This document shows positions 26,501 to 34,993 of a stretch of DNA of 64,000 bases, in pieces. The DNA comes from Fervidibacter sinensis (GTDB lineage Bacteria > Armatimonadota > Fervidibacteria > Fervidibacterales > Fervidibacteraceae), in NCBI GenBank assembly GCA_032161045.1, contig JAVHTH010000001.1; one strand, given 5' to 3'. Every line of letters starts with the position of its first letter. Position 1 is the stretch's first letter. A program made the translations under genes and the position numbers. A model generated the notes under the pieces. The model was not told the DNA's origin. It saw only the letters and a list, made by a program, of their open reading frames with translations, and ran no database searches.

Positions 26501-28069
26501 TTATTTCAACTTTGCGAAACCTTCGTCCAAAAGTTCCCGAAGAGCCGTTTCGTTCCTTCAGTTTTGCGGAAAGCGGTTGAAGCGTGCAGGGAAATTGGAG
26601 ACAACGAAAAAGCGGTTGCCCTTGAAAGACAGTTGGTAAATCAGTTCCCGAAAAGCGGGGAGGCGAAAGAGTTAATTGAACGGCAGCGAATAAGGGAGCA
26701 AAGGGAGCGTGAGCAAATTGCAGCAATTGAAACCTTCATGCTCAATCTGCTCAGAGGCACAGAGATTGACCCAAAACCTTATCTCGCCATCGCAAAAACC
26801 GATTTGCCTTCGGCTCTTGACAAGTTAATTGCTGAGCACACTGAGTTGAAGGAGCAAGTTGTCAAACGAGCAGCGGATGAGGCGAAAAAGGAACGCCGAA
26901 CGGAAGCGGAAATTTGGCTTGCAAGCAGACTTTGGGATTGGTTGACAAAGCATTTTTGCGAGCGTTACTCAAATGACCTGTTGGCTTACGAAGTCCGATG
27001 GCAGTTGCAAGTTGAAGGACTAAGGTATGTTTCCCTTGCAACTCTCCCACGATTAGCCCCACTCTTTTCCGCTCCCGAAGGGACACCTTACCGCGACAAA
27101 GCCGAAGAGTTGCTTGAGCGAATTTTGGCAAAGAGACCCGAACAAACCATAGAGCGTGACCCATTCTTTCAGTTGCTTGAATATGCTGAGCAATTTCCAG
27201 CGCTCAAACCGATGTTGCTTTTGACGGCAGGGAAGTGGGCAATGGAAGACCGAGATTGGGAGACGGCAAAGAAGTTGCTAACGCAAGCGATGAAGGAAGG
27301 CAACGAAAAAGTTCGCCAACAAGCCAACGAATTGTTGTCGCAATTGGGACTTCTGCGCCAGCGACCGCAAAAAGTCGCAAAACAACTTTGGGAGATGGAC
27401 TTATGGCAACTGCACTTGCCACCACCACAAAAAGCAGAAGACTGCCTTAGAGCACTCTTGGGTTTGTCAAATTTGATTGAACTCGTTTGTGAAGCGGACA
27501 CCGACGGAAAATGGTTAGCACTGGAGACAAGTAAAGTCTTGATTTGCATAGATTTACTGACGGGCAAAACCGTTTGGCGACGACCAAGAGATTGGCGTGA
27601 AAATTTTGTGGTCGCAAACGGCACGGTCATTTTGCTGATTTCCACTTGGGACCCGAAATTGGGAGAATTTGAGGAAGCGGTAGCGTTGGACGCAGCAACG
27701 GGCAAAACCTTGTGGAAGCAAAAGTTCACAGGAGATCGGATTGTTTCAGGGAAATGGGAAGACAAACTTGCATTCGCGCAATGGCAATTTCAGAAGGAAA
27801 AGGGGAAGTTGGTGCTCCTTAACCCGCGCACCGGCAAGCAAGAATCTGAACAGCCATTGACTTGGCAGGAGTTCCTTGATTGGCAAGAGCGGTTTCAAAG
27901 CCGTTATCGCCAAGATTCACCGAAAGCCTTTTTGACCGACGAACAAGGGCGCTTGGTGGCAATGAGGATTTGCAAGAAAATGTGGAAATCCCCTGATGGC
28001 ACGATTATCATCGTTTTGTTCCCTAACGGCAAACTCGCAGCCTACAGTGTTTCACAGGTTTCGCAATGA
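23588..28069 (+). CDS. Giant secreted DUF3160 protein with TPR-like middle and PQQ-like C-terminus
   Basis: About 1493 aa. The start at 23588 has GGGAGGTGAGGG just upstream and is followed by a signal peptide (FWLLPTLLLTTTFLSAQ); the 99 residues of the longer frame are rejected. The first 630 residues are a DUF3160 domain (FVTTDACLYQFYELHKAAVREAE; FVAVGWSLSYYEF near its end). The middle, about 660-1300, is helical with TPR-like spacing and tetrad phrases such as FPKSRFVPSVL. The end, about 1360-1490, has two PQQ/quinoprotein-like blades (DLLTGKTVWRR, DAATGKTLWKQ). The function is unknown. It is divergent from the YfhO-like gene with about 270 bp between them. Confidence 0.75.
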   Translation: MSERTFWLLPTLLLTTTFLSAQPVNLSRVVALMNLSEQAKQRLLRDGILVIADLSETNLWKAYDDLNRFHGVPVFVTTDACLYQFYELHKAAVREAETQGFLPLLKQLVRDWAETAYKAMSTQQIARDVNHAAFVLAVAGKLLDDKFPVPAELQSQVDATVREIVLAQRVVEGEPFGEDFTQYKPRGHYTATEELQRYFRTFKWLSRRVYDAQKGDQIRRAVTLLWLLEQTPNGLERYRVLVNAIVSLAGEPVGMPLTELHRAIKVIGRQTSQVLSDYEALEALQSELAKPKYGQAKIVTHPVPPVILPPPQLMPKKQIRPLPEIQLPDSEVLQWTSDPQVPERIPSGLDVAAALGSQRATELLRQTPQSELTLERVKPFAQSWEQLSDEDWKASVYRLWLWAIKALFETDEQTPKFMLTPAWQDWKLNTALASWAQLRHAYGLYAAPVYMCMGLMEGIPPAYLEPNPRCYERLALATEKLRSVLSEAKALSERMESHLQRFADLMRRFVAIAEKERRGEPLSEPEAKMLGFFADVISPFPRETPVTVIDIATHSQTGQVLHVASGKLHPVLVVVDAKPYKPFVAVGWSLSYYEFTRPNFERMTDADWEKWLDRDIARPEPPFWANSFRWSAYEDLEGFADLRHAESLLSTNPSEGVRLLREVAQKHEGTWVGAKARLLLARHLDESKKFEEAQAELEGFYRASNMRLMKEADGICSDVQWDWEWWTRWQKAQPYLQRLLQLTERPQKPLPKAEEQRRQDLRAKTLLLQIGVLPPDIRRDKVADIVAQILRECPQSRFVPVAKAVLWWYRFTKVIYIEPLTEHRLRQILDEALKIINEHPSSLAAWAVADEMTEIEKSLSLAEAKRLVSAIAKLERPKGQDWESSEEAVLLKAIFPAFSIPYQKPTLNPTLLARLHIEEGDFEGAWKVIRKAEIRDERLRLVLEAWKREGSEVATLLTKIDKAREEGNLSALFQLCETFVQKFPKSRFVPSVLRKAVEACREIGDNEKAVALERQLVNQFPKSGEAKELIERQRIREQREREQIAAIETFMLNLLRGTEIDPKPYLAIAKTDLPSALDKLIAEHTELKEQVVKRAADEAKKERRTEAEIWLASRLWDWLTKHFCERYSNDLLAYEVRWQLQVEGLRYVSLATLPRLAPLFSAPEGTPYRDKAEELLERILAKRPEQTIERDPFFQLLEYAEQFPALKPMLLLTAGKWAMEDRDWETAKKLLTQAMKEGNEKVRQQANELLSQLGLLRQRPQKVAKQLWEMDLWQLHLPPPQKAEDCLRALLGLSNLIELVCEADTDGKWLALETSKVLICIDLLTGKTVWRRPRDWRENFVVANGTVILLISTWDPKLGEFEEAVALDAATGKTLWKQKFTGDRIVSGKWEDKLAFAQWQFQKEKGKLVLLNPRTGKQESEQPLTWQEFLDWQERFQSRYRQDSPKAFLTDEQGRLVAMRICKKMWKSPDGTIIIVLFPNGKLAAYSVSQVSQ

Positions 28070-28103
28070 ACGCTTTGCTTCAAGCGGACAATGCAGGTGC
28101 TTG

Positions 28104-29027
28104 TCAAGTCGGCAAAATTAGGCGAAAGTAACGAAGCAAGTTGGCGTGAAAGAGACTGTGGATGTCAGTTGTTGAAACACCACTTTCGCACAAAGCGCTT
28201 GCCAGTCGGGGAAACGAAGATGCATCGGGCAAAACTGGGTCTTTGCAACCGTCAAAATCTGAGCCCAACCCCAACGCTCTCGCCCCAACAACTTTAACTC
28301 CGTGTTCGTAATGGCTCAAAAATTTTGTCAAGTCTCCGCCAACGAACGATGGGACGAAAGTCAGACATACAACCCCACCTTTCTCGGCAATCGCTTTCGC
28401 TTGTTCGTCGGTCAAATTTCGGGGATGGTCGCAAACGGTTCGGAAGTTTGAGTGCGAAGCGAAAACGGGTTTGTGAGCAACCTGCATGAGCGACCAAAAA
28501 CTTCTTTCGGAAAGGTGAGAGACATCAATGGCGATGCCTAACCGTTCGCATTCTGCGACAACCGCTTTTCCCGCTTCTGTCAACCCACCTGCTGCTTCAC
28601 CAACCCCAACACCATCAGCGAGTTCATTTCGGTGATTCCAAGTCAAAGTCAAGCATCGGATTCCGAGCCGAAAGAACAATCGCAAAAAATCAACCCGACC
28701 TATCAAAGGAGACGCACCTTCAAGGGAAAGCAAAATTCCGATGCGCCCGTCATGCTTTAAATCTCGCTTGCTCAAGATCAACCTGACTTTATCGCGATTT
28801 TGCTCAACCCACTCAAGCGCCCGCTCAAGATGATGCAAGGCATAGGCAAAGGCTTCAATGCCTGAAAATCTCGGTGGCGTGAAAATTGCGGCAATTTGCC
28901 ACCGTCCACCGCCTTCAGCAAACCGAACTAAATCCCAGTGACCGTCGTTAAGCCTCTGCGTCAGCATGTTCAAATCTTCGCGTTCAGTCAACGAATCATT
29001 ATGGGCATCAAAAACAGCCACCTTCAT
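28104..29027 (-). CDS. Membrane dipeptidase, peptidase family M19
   Basis: Renal-dipeptidase-like zinc enzyme of the amidohydrolase fold, about 307 aa. Metal ligands are visible: DAHND (residues 8-12), the bridging Glu in LSLEGASP, His in DVSHLSE and SHSN, and Asp in GLGSDFDG. There is no signal peptide, so it is probably cytoplasmic; substrates may be dipeptides or D-amino-acid dipeptides. The gene is convergent with the DUF3160 gene, with a 34-bp gap. Confidence 0.9.
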   Translation of the reverse strand: MKVAVFDAHNDSLTEREDLNMLTQRLNDGHWDLVRFAEGGGRWQIAAIFTPPRFSGIEAFAYALHHLERALEWVEQNRDKVRLILSKRDLKHDGRIGILLSLEGASPLIGRVDFLRLFFRLGIRCLTLTWNHRNELADGVGVGEAAGGLTEAGKAVVAECERLGIAIDVSHLSERSFWSLMQVAHKPVFASHSNFRTVCDHPRNLTDEQAKAIAEKGGVVCLTFVPSFVGGDLTKFLSHYEHGVKVVGARALGLGSDFDGCKDPVLPDASSFPRLASALCESGVSTTDIHSLFHANLLRYFRLILPT

Positions 29028-29069
29028 CCTTGACCACCGTGCTAAAGTTTGAAGCAGGCAGCAGCCGCA

Positions 29070-29157
29070 GGGGCAGATGAAATCTGCCCGTTAAATTTCG
29101 GGTAGGCAGAAAATTTCAAAGCCGAAAAATTTCTTGAGGGCAGGTTGCACCTGTCCC
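29070..29157. repeat. Two family B palindromes
   Basis: GGGGCAGATGAAATCTGCCC at 29070-29089 and GGGCAGGTTGCACCTGTCCC at 29138-29157, between the M19 gene and moaC (divergent). The stem sequence differs from the GGGCGGGT copies but remains self-complementary. Confidence 0.7.
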
Positions 29158-29184
29158 TACTCTGAAGGAATTGGGTGAAGAACG

Positions 29185-29637
29185 ATGACGAACAAGATTC
29201 GCATGGTTGACATTTCGGAAAAACCAGCGACGGTTCGGACGGCAACGGCATCAGCAATTGTGAGGATGAGCAAGCAAACTGCCAAAATGATTGCCGAAGG
29301 TAAAGTGCCAAAAGGTGATGTCATCGCCGCCGCACAAATTGCTGCCTACTTCGCAATAAAGCGAACTCCAGATTTATTGCCGCTTTGTCATCCAATCCCG
29401 ATAAGTGGCGCTGAAGTGAGGTTTGATTTGCATCCCGAAGAAGGTCTACTCCGCATTGAAGTGACTGTCAATTGCACCGCTCAAACCGGTGCTGAGATGG
29501 AAGCGTTGACCGGCGCTGCAATTGCAGCCTTAACAGTTTACGATATGTGTAAAGGCATTGAGCCGGGCATCGTCATTGAGCGAATTCAACTTGAGCGAAA
29601 GAGCGGTGGCAAGTCGGGCGAATGGGTTCGTTCGTGA
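29185..29637 (+). CDS. moaC: Cyclic pyranopterin monophosphate synthase
   Basis: Second step of molybdenum cofactor biosynthesis; makes cPMP from the MoaA product. It is 150 aa. Motifs present: KRTPDLLPLCHPIPISG (substrate and His site), GAEMEALTGAAIAALTVYDMCKG and the C-terminal LERKSGGKSG. It stands alone without moaA nearby. Confidence 0.94.
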   Translation: MTNKIRMVDISEKPATVRTATASAIVRMSKQTAKMIAEGKVPKGDVIAAAQIAAYFAIKRTPDLLPLCHPIPISGAEVRFDLHPEEGLLRIEVTVNCTAQTGAEMEALTGAAIAALTVYDMCKGIEPGIVIERIQLERKSGGKSGEWVRS

Positions 29638-29652
29638 GGAAAATTTCGCTTT

Positions 29653-29711
29653 GGAGTGTGAGGTTACCGACGAGCCAAAATAGGTGCGGGATGCGATGTG
29701 TTGAGTGCAAA
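29653..29711. repeat. Degenerate family A hairpin plus 28-bp heptamer array
   Basis: A hairpin-like segment (GGAGTGTGAGGTTACC, then GACGAGCC) at 29653-29680 is followed by GTGCGGG, ATGCGAT, GTGTTGA, GTGCAAA at 29684-29711. This is the same hairpin-plus-array pairing as in the YfhO-like gene, here intergenic between moaC and the MBL gene. Confidence 0.75.
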
Positions 29712-29769
29712 AATTTCTGTCAAGTAGGCAAATAAGCAAAGGCGAGAAACTTTGAGGAGGTGCGAAGCG

Positions 29770-30417
29770 ATGCAAGGCGGAATCTTGTTGCAGTGGTTGG
29801 GACATGCGTGCTTTGTGTTGAAACTCCTTGCAAGTGGTTTTACCCTCGTCATTGACCCGTTCCCTGCCGAGCGAGTTGGCTACAAACCGATCAATGTCAA
29901 AGCCGATGTGGTGCTCGTCACACATGCCCACTTTGACCACAACTACATCCAAGCGGTTCAAGGCAAGCCGAAGGTGATTGACAAGCCCGGCGAGCACAAG
30001 GTTGGCAACATTCGGGTCATTGGCTACAAAACTTCTCACGGTCCCGGGCGTGGCGACAACATCGTCTTCATCATTGAGGCTGAAGGCTTGAGGATTGCCC
30101 ATTGTGGCGATTTGGGAGTTTTGCCGAGCGAGCAAGAGGTCAAGTCGGTCGGGCGAATTGATGTTGCCCTTGTGCCTGTTGGTGGCTACTTCACCATTGA
30201 CGCAAATCAGGCATGGCAATTAGTTCAAATGGCGAAGCCGAAAGTTGTCATCCCAATGCACTATCGCCACCCGCAAAGCAAAATCACCCAAATCGCACCA
30301 GTTGACGAGTTCTTGAAGGACAAGAAGAATGTCAAGCGAATTAAGGGCAACAGCGTCACGCTGAGCAAAGACAAACTGCCGAAGGAAACGGAAATTTGGG
30401 TGCTTGAAGCGCCGTGA
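29770..30417 (+). CDS. MBL-fold metal-dependent hydrolase (UPF0173 family)
   Basis: Metallo-beta-lactamase-fold hydrolase of the UlaG-like UPF0173 group, about 215 aa. It has an early GHACFVL motif, the HxHxDH-type cluster as VTHAHFDHN, a later HCGDLG (metal Asp) and VIPMHYRHP. The start at 29770 sits after AGGAGGTG; the six residues upstream are dropped. The substrate is unknown, perhaps a phosphodiester or lactone. Confidence 0.88.
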   Translation: MQGGILLQWLGHACFVLKLLASGFTLVIDPFPAERVGYKPINVKADVVLVTHAHFDHNYIQAVQGKPKVIDKPGEHKVGNIRVIGYKTSHGPGRGDNIVFIIEAEGLRIAHCGDLGVLPSEQEVKSVGRIDVALVPVGGYFTIDANQAWQLVQMAKPKVVIPMHYRHPQSKITQIAPVDEFLKDKKNVKRIKGNSVTLSKDKLPKETEIWVLEAP

Positions 30418-30485
30418 AGCCGATTGATTTAACCTAAAACCCTTTAGCGTAAAGTTTCGCGCTTTTGAAAGCGAGGGGAATTCGC

Positions 30486-32699
30486 GTGTTAATTTTTCTC
30501 GCAACCGCTATGCTCATCAGCGGTTGGTCGCAAGAGCCGACAGAAGTGAAAATTCGCGAAACCGTTCTCAACGGTGTTAGGGAAATCGCAGCGCCGGGAG
30601 TTCCCGGACCGTTGTGCGTTTTCGGTGAAAAAGCAGTGCCAATCATTGTCGGCAAGTCCGAGGGCAATATTTACGAACCTGTCGTTGCGGTCGGGTTCAT
30701 GGGCAGGGGCAGAGTGGTAGCGTTTGGACATACCGGCTACCTTGACGACCAAACTCTCAAAATTGCGGATACCAAGAGGCTGTTGATTAACGCGATTAAA
30801 TGGGCTGCGAGGAAAGCAAATCCGACCGTCGCTTTGAGACGAAACAGGGAAGTCGTAGAAATTTTGAAGGCGAACGGATTTGATGCTGAATCGTTGGACA
30901 CGAACGACTGGCTGAAATCGCTTGACAAATTTGATGTCATTTGCGTTTACCCCGCACTGCTTTCTGACGAGGAAATTCAGAGCCTGCAAAATTTCGTCCG
31001 CAAAGGTAAAGGGCTTATCGCTGCCGACCTTGGTTGGGGATGGTTGCAATTGAATCCCGGCAAAGACATTACTGAGCACCCGGCGAACCGCTTGCTCTAC
31101 CCTGCTGGCATTCTGTGGGCTGACGGAACGCTTGACAGAACTTCAAGGTCTGGCTTTTCCGCCGAAATAGAGCCACCAAATTTGTGCCACGCAGGCAAGG
31201 CACTTGATAATTTGCTCGCTTTTGCTAACAAGCAGGTTGATCTTCGGAAAGAGGCAATCGCTCAAGCAGTTTGGTCGGTTTCAACGGCAATCCGAACCTT
31301 GCCTTTGACTGACAAGCAGTTTCTTCCGAAACTCCGCAAATGGGCATCGGAGCAGGTCGCAACTGTTGTTCCAAACCCCGAAAGCCCCGTCACGATGGAG
31401 AACCCTTTGGCACGACTTGCCGTTACGCTTCAAGTGCATGAGGCAAAGCACTTGCCACCAGAAAAAGTCAAGGCTCATCCGTCCGCAAAGTTTTTCCCCG
31501 GCGAAGTTCCCAAAGGTGCCCCAAGGGTTAAGAAAGTTGTGGAAATTGACACGGATATCCCCGATTGGCACAGCACGGGACTTTACGCCCCTGCAGGTGA
31601 AATCTTGACGGTTCGCATCCCAAAAGAGGCTGCAGGGAAAGGTCTCGCGGTGAGGATTGGTGCTCACAGTGACGCGCTTTGGCATTTACCAACTTGGAGA
31701 CGATGCCCAGACATTTGCCGAACTTTCCCCCTTGACAAACCTGAAGTCAAAGTTGCCAGCGCTTTTGGTGGGCTGGTTTACATCGTGGTCCCGAGAGGTT
31801 GTCAACCCGGCAGAATTCAGGTTGAAATTGACGGCGCAGTTGAAGCGCCGTTTTTCGTGCTGGGCAAAACTTCGCTTGATGAGTGGCAGCAGAAAATCAA
31901 AAATTGCCCTGCCCCTTGGGCTGAACTTGCGACGGACAGAATTGTGCTGACTGTGCCGTCAGAGGTCATACGAAGCCTTGACGACCCTGAGGAGTTGATG
32001 AAGTTTTGGAACGATGTCCTTGATGCTTGTGCGGAACTCGCATCAATCCCGCAAAAGCGAGAGCGACCGGAAAGAATCGTCACCGATGTCCAAATCAGCG
32101 CTGGATACATGCACTCAGGTTATCCGATCATGACCCATCTGGACGCTGCGAAAGTTATGGTTGACATCGCTTGTTTGATGACCAACTCTCACGGAGCGGT
32201 TTGGGGACTCTTTCACGAGATCGGGCATAACCACCAATCGCCGGATTGGACATTTGAGGGCACTGGCGAAGTGACCGTCAACCTTTTCACGCTCTATGTG
32301 CTTGACAAAGTCTGTGGCATACCGCCGGAGAGGACGAGGAAAGAACTTTCAAGGGAAGGTAGGGCTGAAGCGATTCGGAGGTATCTCAGTGCGGGCGCGA
32401 AATTTGAGGACTGGAAAAGAGACCCATTCCTTGCGCTCATCATGTATGTGCAAATTCAGGAGGCATTCGGATGGGATGCCTTCAAGAAGGTCTTTGCCGA
32501 ATACAGGCAACTCAAACCACAAGACCGACCGAAAACCGACGACGAAAAGCGCGACCAATGGTTGATACGGCTCTCACGGACAGTTGGGCGAAACTTGTCA
32601 AAGTTCTTTGAAGTTTGGGGCGTGCCCGTTTCAGAACAAGCGAAGCAGGCTGTAAGCGATTTGCCAATTTGGATGCCTGAGGATTTTCCACCAAGTTGA
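30486..32699 (+). CDS. Secreted M60-family peptidase (enhancin-like)
   Basis: About 737 aa. GTG at 30486 with AGGGGA upstream begins a signal peptide (LIFLATAMLISGWSQ). The N-terminal third resembles a class I glutamine-amidotransferase-like (ThuA-like) module (VVAFGHTGYLDD, then FDVICVYPALLSDEEI). The C-terminal half carries the M60 gluzincin site HEIGHNHQ with the downstream ligand Glu in GTGEVTVNLF. M60 members cleave glycosylated proteins such as mucins; the natural substrate here is unknown. It follows the MBL gene on the same strand. Confidence 0.85.
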   Translation: MLIFLATAMLISGWSQEPTEVKIRETVLNGVREIAAPGVPGPLCVFGEKAVPIIVGKSEGNIYEPVVAVGFMGRGRVVAFGHTGYLDDQTLKIADTKRLLINAIKWAARKANPTVALRRNREVVEILKANGFDAESLDTNDWLKSLDKFDVICVYPALLSDEEIQSLQNFVRKGKGLIAADLGWGWLQLNPGKDITEHPANRLLYPAGILWADGTLDRTSRSGFSAEIEPPNLCHAGKALDNLLAFANKQVDLRKEAIAQAVWSVSTAIRTLPLTDKQFLPKLRKWASEQVATVVPNPESPVTMENPLARLAVTLQVHEAKHLPPEKVKAHPSAKFFPGEVPKGAPRVKKVVEIDTDIPDWHSTGLYAPAGEILTVRIPKEAAGKGLAVRIGAHSDALWHLPTWRRCPDICRTFPLDKPEVKVASAFGGLVYIVVPRGCQPGRIQVEIDGAVEAPFFVLGKTSLDEWQQKIKNCPAPWAELATDRIVLTVPSEVIRSLDDPEELMKFWNDVLDACAELASIPQKRERPERIVTDVQISAGYMHSGYPIMTHLDAAKVMVDIACLMTNSHGAVWGLFHEIGHNHQSPDWTFEGTGEVTVNLFTLYVLDKVCGIPPERTRKELSREGRAEAIRRYLSAGAKFEDWKRDPFLALIMYVQIQEAFGWDAFKKVFAEYRQLKPQDRPKTDDEKRDQWLIRLSRTVGRNLSKFFEVWGVPVSEQAKQAVSDLPIWMPEDFPPS

Positions 32700-32867
32700 A
32701 CTGCAGGGTAACCTTTGCTTTTCGCCGAACATTCTCCCGAATGCTAACTTGGCTCTCACGAACAAAAGGCGTTCTTGCAAAGCGATTGTTGAAATTGCTA
32801 TCATTTTTCATGCTGAGCACTTGCTTCGCAACCCAAGGACAAAAACTTTGCCGCGAGGGGAAGTTCC

Positions 32868-34706
32868 ATGAACGAAGTCAGACGCATCTTGGCGACCGAT
32901 TGTGGGAGCACAACTACGAAAGCGATTTTGATTGAGCGGACTGACGAAGGCTACAGGCTCATCGCACGCGGAGAAGCGCCGACGACCGTTGAAGCGCCTT
33001 TTGACGATGTGACCATTGGTGTCGTAAACGCCATGCGCGAACTTGAAGAGGTCACGGGTCGCATCTTGCTTACCGACAACAAAGTTTTTATTCGCTCGTC
33101 CCCCGCCCCGCGTCCCGCGTCCCAATCCGACGATGCTGGTGCTGACCTTTATGTCTCCACATCAAGCGCTGGTGGCGGGTTGCAAATGATGGTCATGGGA
33201 GTTGTCAAGACAATGACTGCCGAAAGCGCTCAGAGGGCAGCGTTGGGTGCTGGCGCAATTGTCATGGATGTTATCGCTATTGACGACGGTCGCAAGGATT
33301 ACGAACGCATTCAGCGAATTAGAAGTTTGCGACCGGACATGGTTTTGCTCGCTGGCGGAACAGATGGCGGAACTGTTGTCCATGTCGTTGAACTTGCCGA
33401 ACTGCTCGTCGCTGCCGATCCCAAACCCCGTTTAGGCATTGGCTTCCGTTTGCCTGTCATATACGCGGGCAACAAAGATGCGCGAGAGGAAATCCGCAAG
33501 TTGCTTGCCGACCGATTTGACTTGCGCATCGTTGACAACATCCGACCTACCCTTGAAACGGAAAACCTTGCCCCTGCCAGAGAAGCCATACACGAGTTGT
33601 TTTTGGAACATGTGATGCAACAAGCACCCGGTTACAACAAACTGACGACTTGGGTTTCAGCACCCATTATGCCGACGCCAATGGCTGTCGGAAAACTCGT
33701 TGAAGAAGTCGCAAGGCAATACGAGTTGAATGTGCTCGCCGTTGACATTGGTGGGGCGACGACCGATGTGTTCAGCGTTTTCAACGGCGTTTTCAACCGA
33801 ACCGTTTCCGCCAACTTGGGTATGAGTTACAGCATCGGCAATGTTTTGGCGGAGGCAGGCGTTGAAAACATTTTGCGCTGGGTTCCGTTTGAGGTTGACG
33901 AAACCGAACTTCGCAATAGGTTGCGCAACAAAATGATTCGCCCGACAACTATCCCGCAAACCGTTGAGGATTTGCTCATTGAGCAAGCGGTCGCTCGGGA
34001 AGCGTTGAGGCTTTCGTTAGAGCACCACAAGCAACTTGCGGTCACACTTCGCGGAGTCCATGTCCAGCGGACGATCGGCGAAATTTTGACGGCTGAAGTT
34101 TCTGGGCAAACGATTGTTGACATGATGGCGTTGGATTTGGTCATCGGCAGTGGTGGCGTCTTGTCCCACGCTCCGAGAAGGTCGCAAGCGGCATTGATGT
34201 TGCTTGACGCATGGCAACCTGAAGGCTTCACTCAATTGACTGTTGACAGTATCTTCATGATGCCCCACTTGGGGGTTCTGTCAACGGTTCATCCTGAAGC
34301 GGCAATGGAAGTTTTTTGGCGCGACTGTTTGGTTAGGCTTGGCTGGGCGTTGGCGCCAAAAGGTGTGGCGAAAGAAGGCGAAGTCATTGGGACACTGAGC
34401 ATCAGCGGCAACCGTTACAACATCACCAACGAACCCATCCACTTTGGAGAATTGAGGCTTTACCCGCTTGACGAAAATGAGACCGTGCAGGTTCGCTTTC
34501 AGCCTGTTCGCGGGTTTGATGCAGGCGAAGGCAGTGGGAAAGTAGTTGAACGCGAAATTTCCGGCGGAGTGGTTGGTTTCATCGTTGACGCTCGCGGTCG
34601 CCCGCTGCAGTTACCAAAAGATGCGGGATTGAGGTTCAAGAAGTTACGCGAGTGGTTGAGAGCCTTGAACGCTTTGCCACAAAAGGCAGCAGCAGTTTTA
34701 GTGTGA
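32868..34706 (+). CDS. MutL/GlmL family ASKHA protein (glutamate mutase accessory type)
   Basis: About 612 aa. It shows two ASKHA phosphate-binding signatures, TDCGSTTTKA (residues 10-19) and VDIGGATTDVFS (near 290), and TSSAGGG, all typical of the MutL protein associated with B12-dependent glutamate mutase. No mutase subunits are present in the window, so the partner is unknown. A 28-bp heptamer array at 33096-33123 adds RSSPAPRPASQ between the first two beta-strand regions. The start at 32868 follows GCGAGGGGAA. Confidence 0.8.
   Translation: MNEVRRILATDCGSTTTKAILIERTDEGYRLIARGEAPTTVEAPFDDVTIGVVNAMRELEEVTGRILLTDNKVFIRSSPAPRPASQSDDAGADLYVSTSSAGGGLQMMVMGVVKTMTAESAQRAALGAGAIVMDVIAIDDGRKDYERIQRIRSLRPDMVLLAGGTDGGTVVHVVELAELLVAADPKPRLGIGFRLPVIYAGNKDAREEIRKLLADRFDLRIVDNIRPTLETENLAPAREAIHELFLEHVMQQAPGYNKLTTWVSAPIMPTPMAVGKLVEEVARQYELNVLAVDIGGATTDVFSVFNGVFNRTVSANLGMSYSIGNVLAEAGVENILRWVPFEVDETELRNRLRNKMIRPTTIPQTVEDLLIEQAVAREALRLSLEHHKQLAVTLRGVHVQRTIGEILTAEVSGQTIVDMMALDLVIGSGGVLSHAPRRSQAALMLLDAWQPEGFTQLTVDSIFMMPHLGVLSTVHPEAAMEVFWRDCLVRLGWALAPKGVAKEGEVIGTLSISGNRYNITNEPIHFGELRLYPLDENETVQVRFQPVRGFDAGEGSGKVVEREISGGVVGFIVDARGRPLQLPKDAGLRFKKLREWLRALNALPQKAAAVLV
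33096..33123. repeat. 28-bp heptamer array in MutL-like gene
   Basis: TCGTCCC, CCGCCCC, GCGTCCC, GCGTCCC. It is translated on the plus strand as part of the low-complexity insertion RSSPAPRPASQ before the LYVSTSSAGGG motif. Confidence 0.85.
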
Positions 34707-34993
34707 CCAACTCGCTTGGAGGGCTCGGCTCACGCCGAGCCGAAAATTAGCATTTCGGAGGGTCGGGCTCCTGCCCGACCGAGAAGAAAATCGGCTTAAT
34801 GGTAGGGCGCGGTTTTACACTGCTCCGATAGAAAATTCATCGGCGGGGTATGAAACCCTGCCCTACAAGAAAAATCGGCACGACAGAGGCGCGCTCTCCA
34901 AAGTAGGGATTTGAGGGAAGGCGAGGCTTCCGCCGAGCCAAAAGAATTTGCCCGACCGATTTTTGAGGGCGCGCCGGAAGGTTATGAGTTCAA
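34707..34993. repeat. Intergenic cluster of family A and family B palindromes
   Basis: 287 bp between the convergent MutL-like and membrane-protein genes. Clear family A units lie at 34718-34746 (stem GGCTCGGC/GCCGAGCC), 34757-34784 (stem GGTCGGGC/GCCCGACC) and 34914-34943 (GGCGAGGC/GCCGAGCC). A degenerate family B unit lies near 34805-34866. No gene is seen. The position between convergent genes would suit bidirectional termination. Confidence 0.75.
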
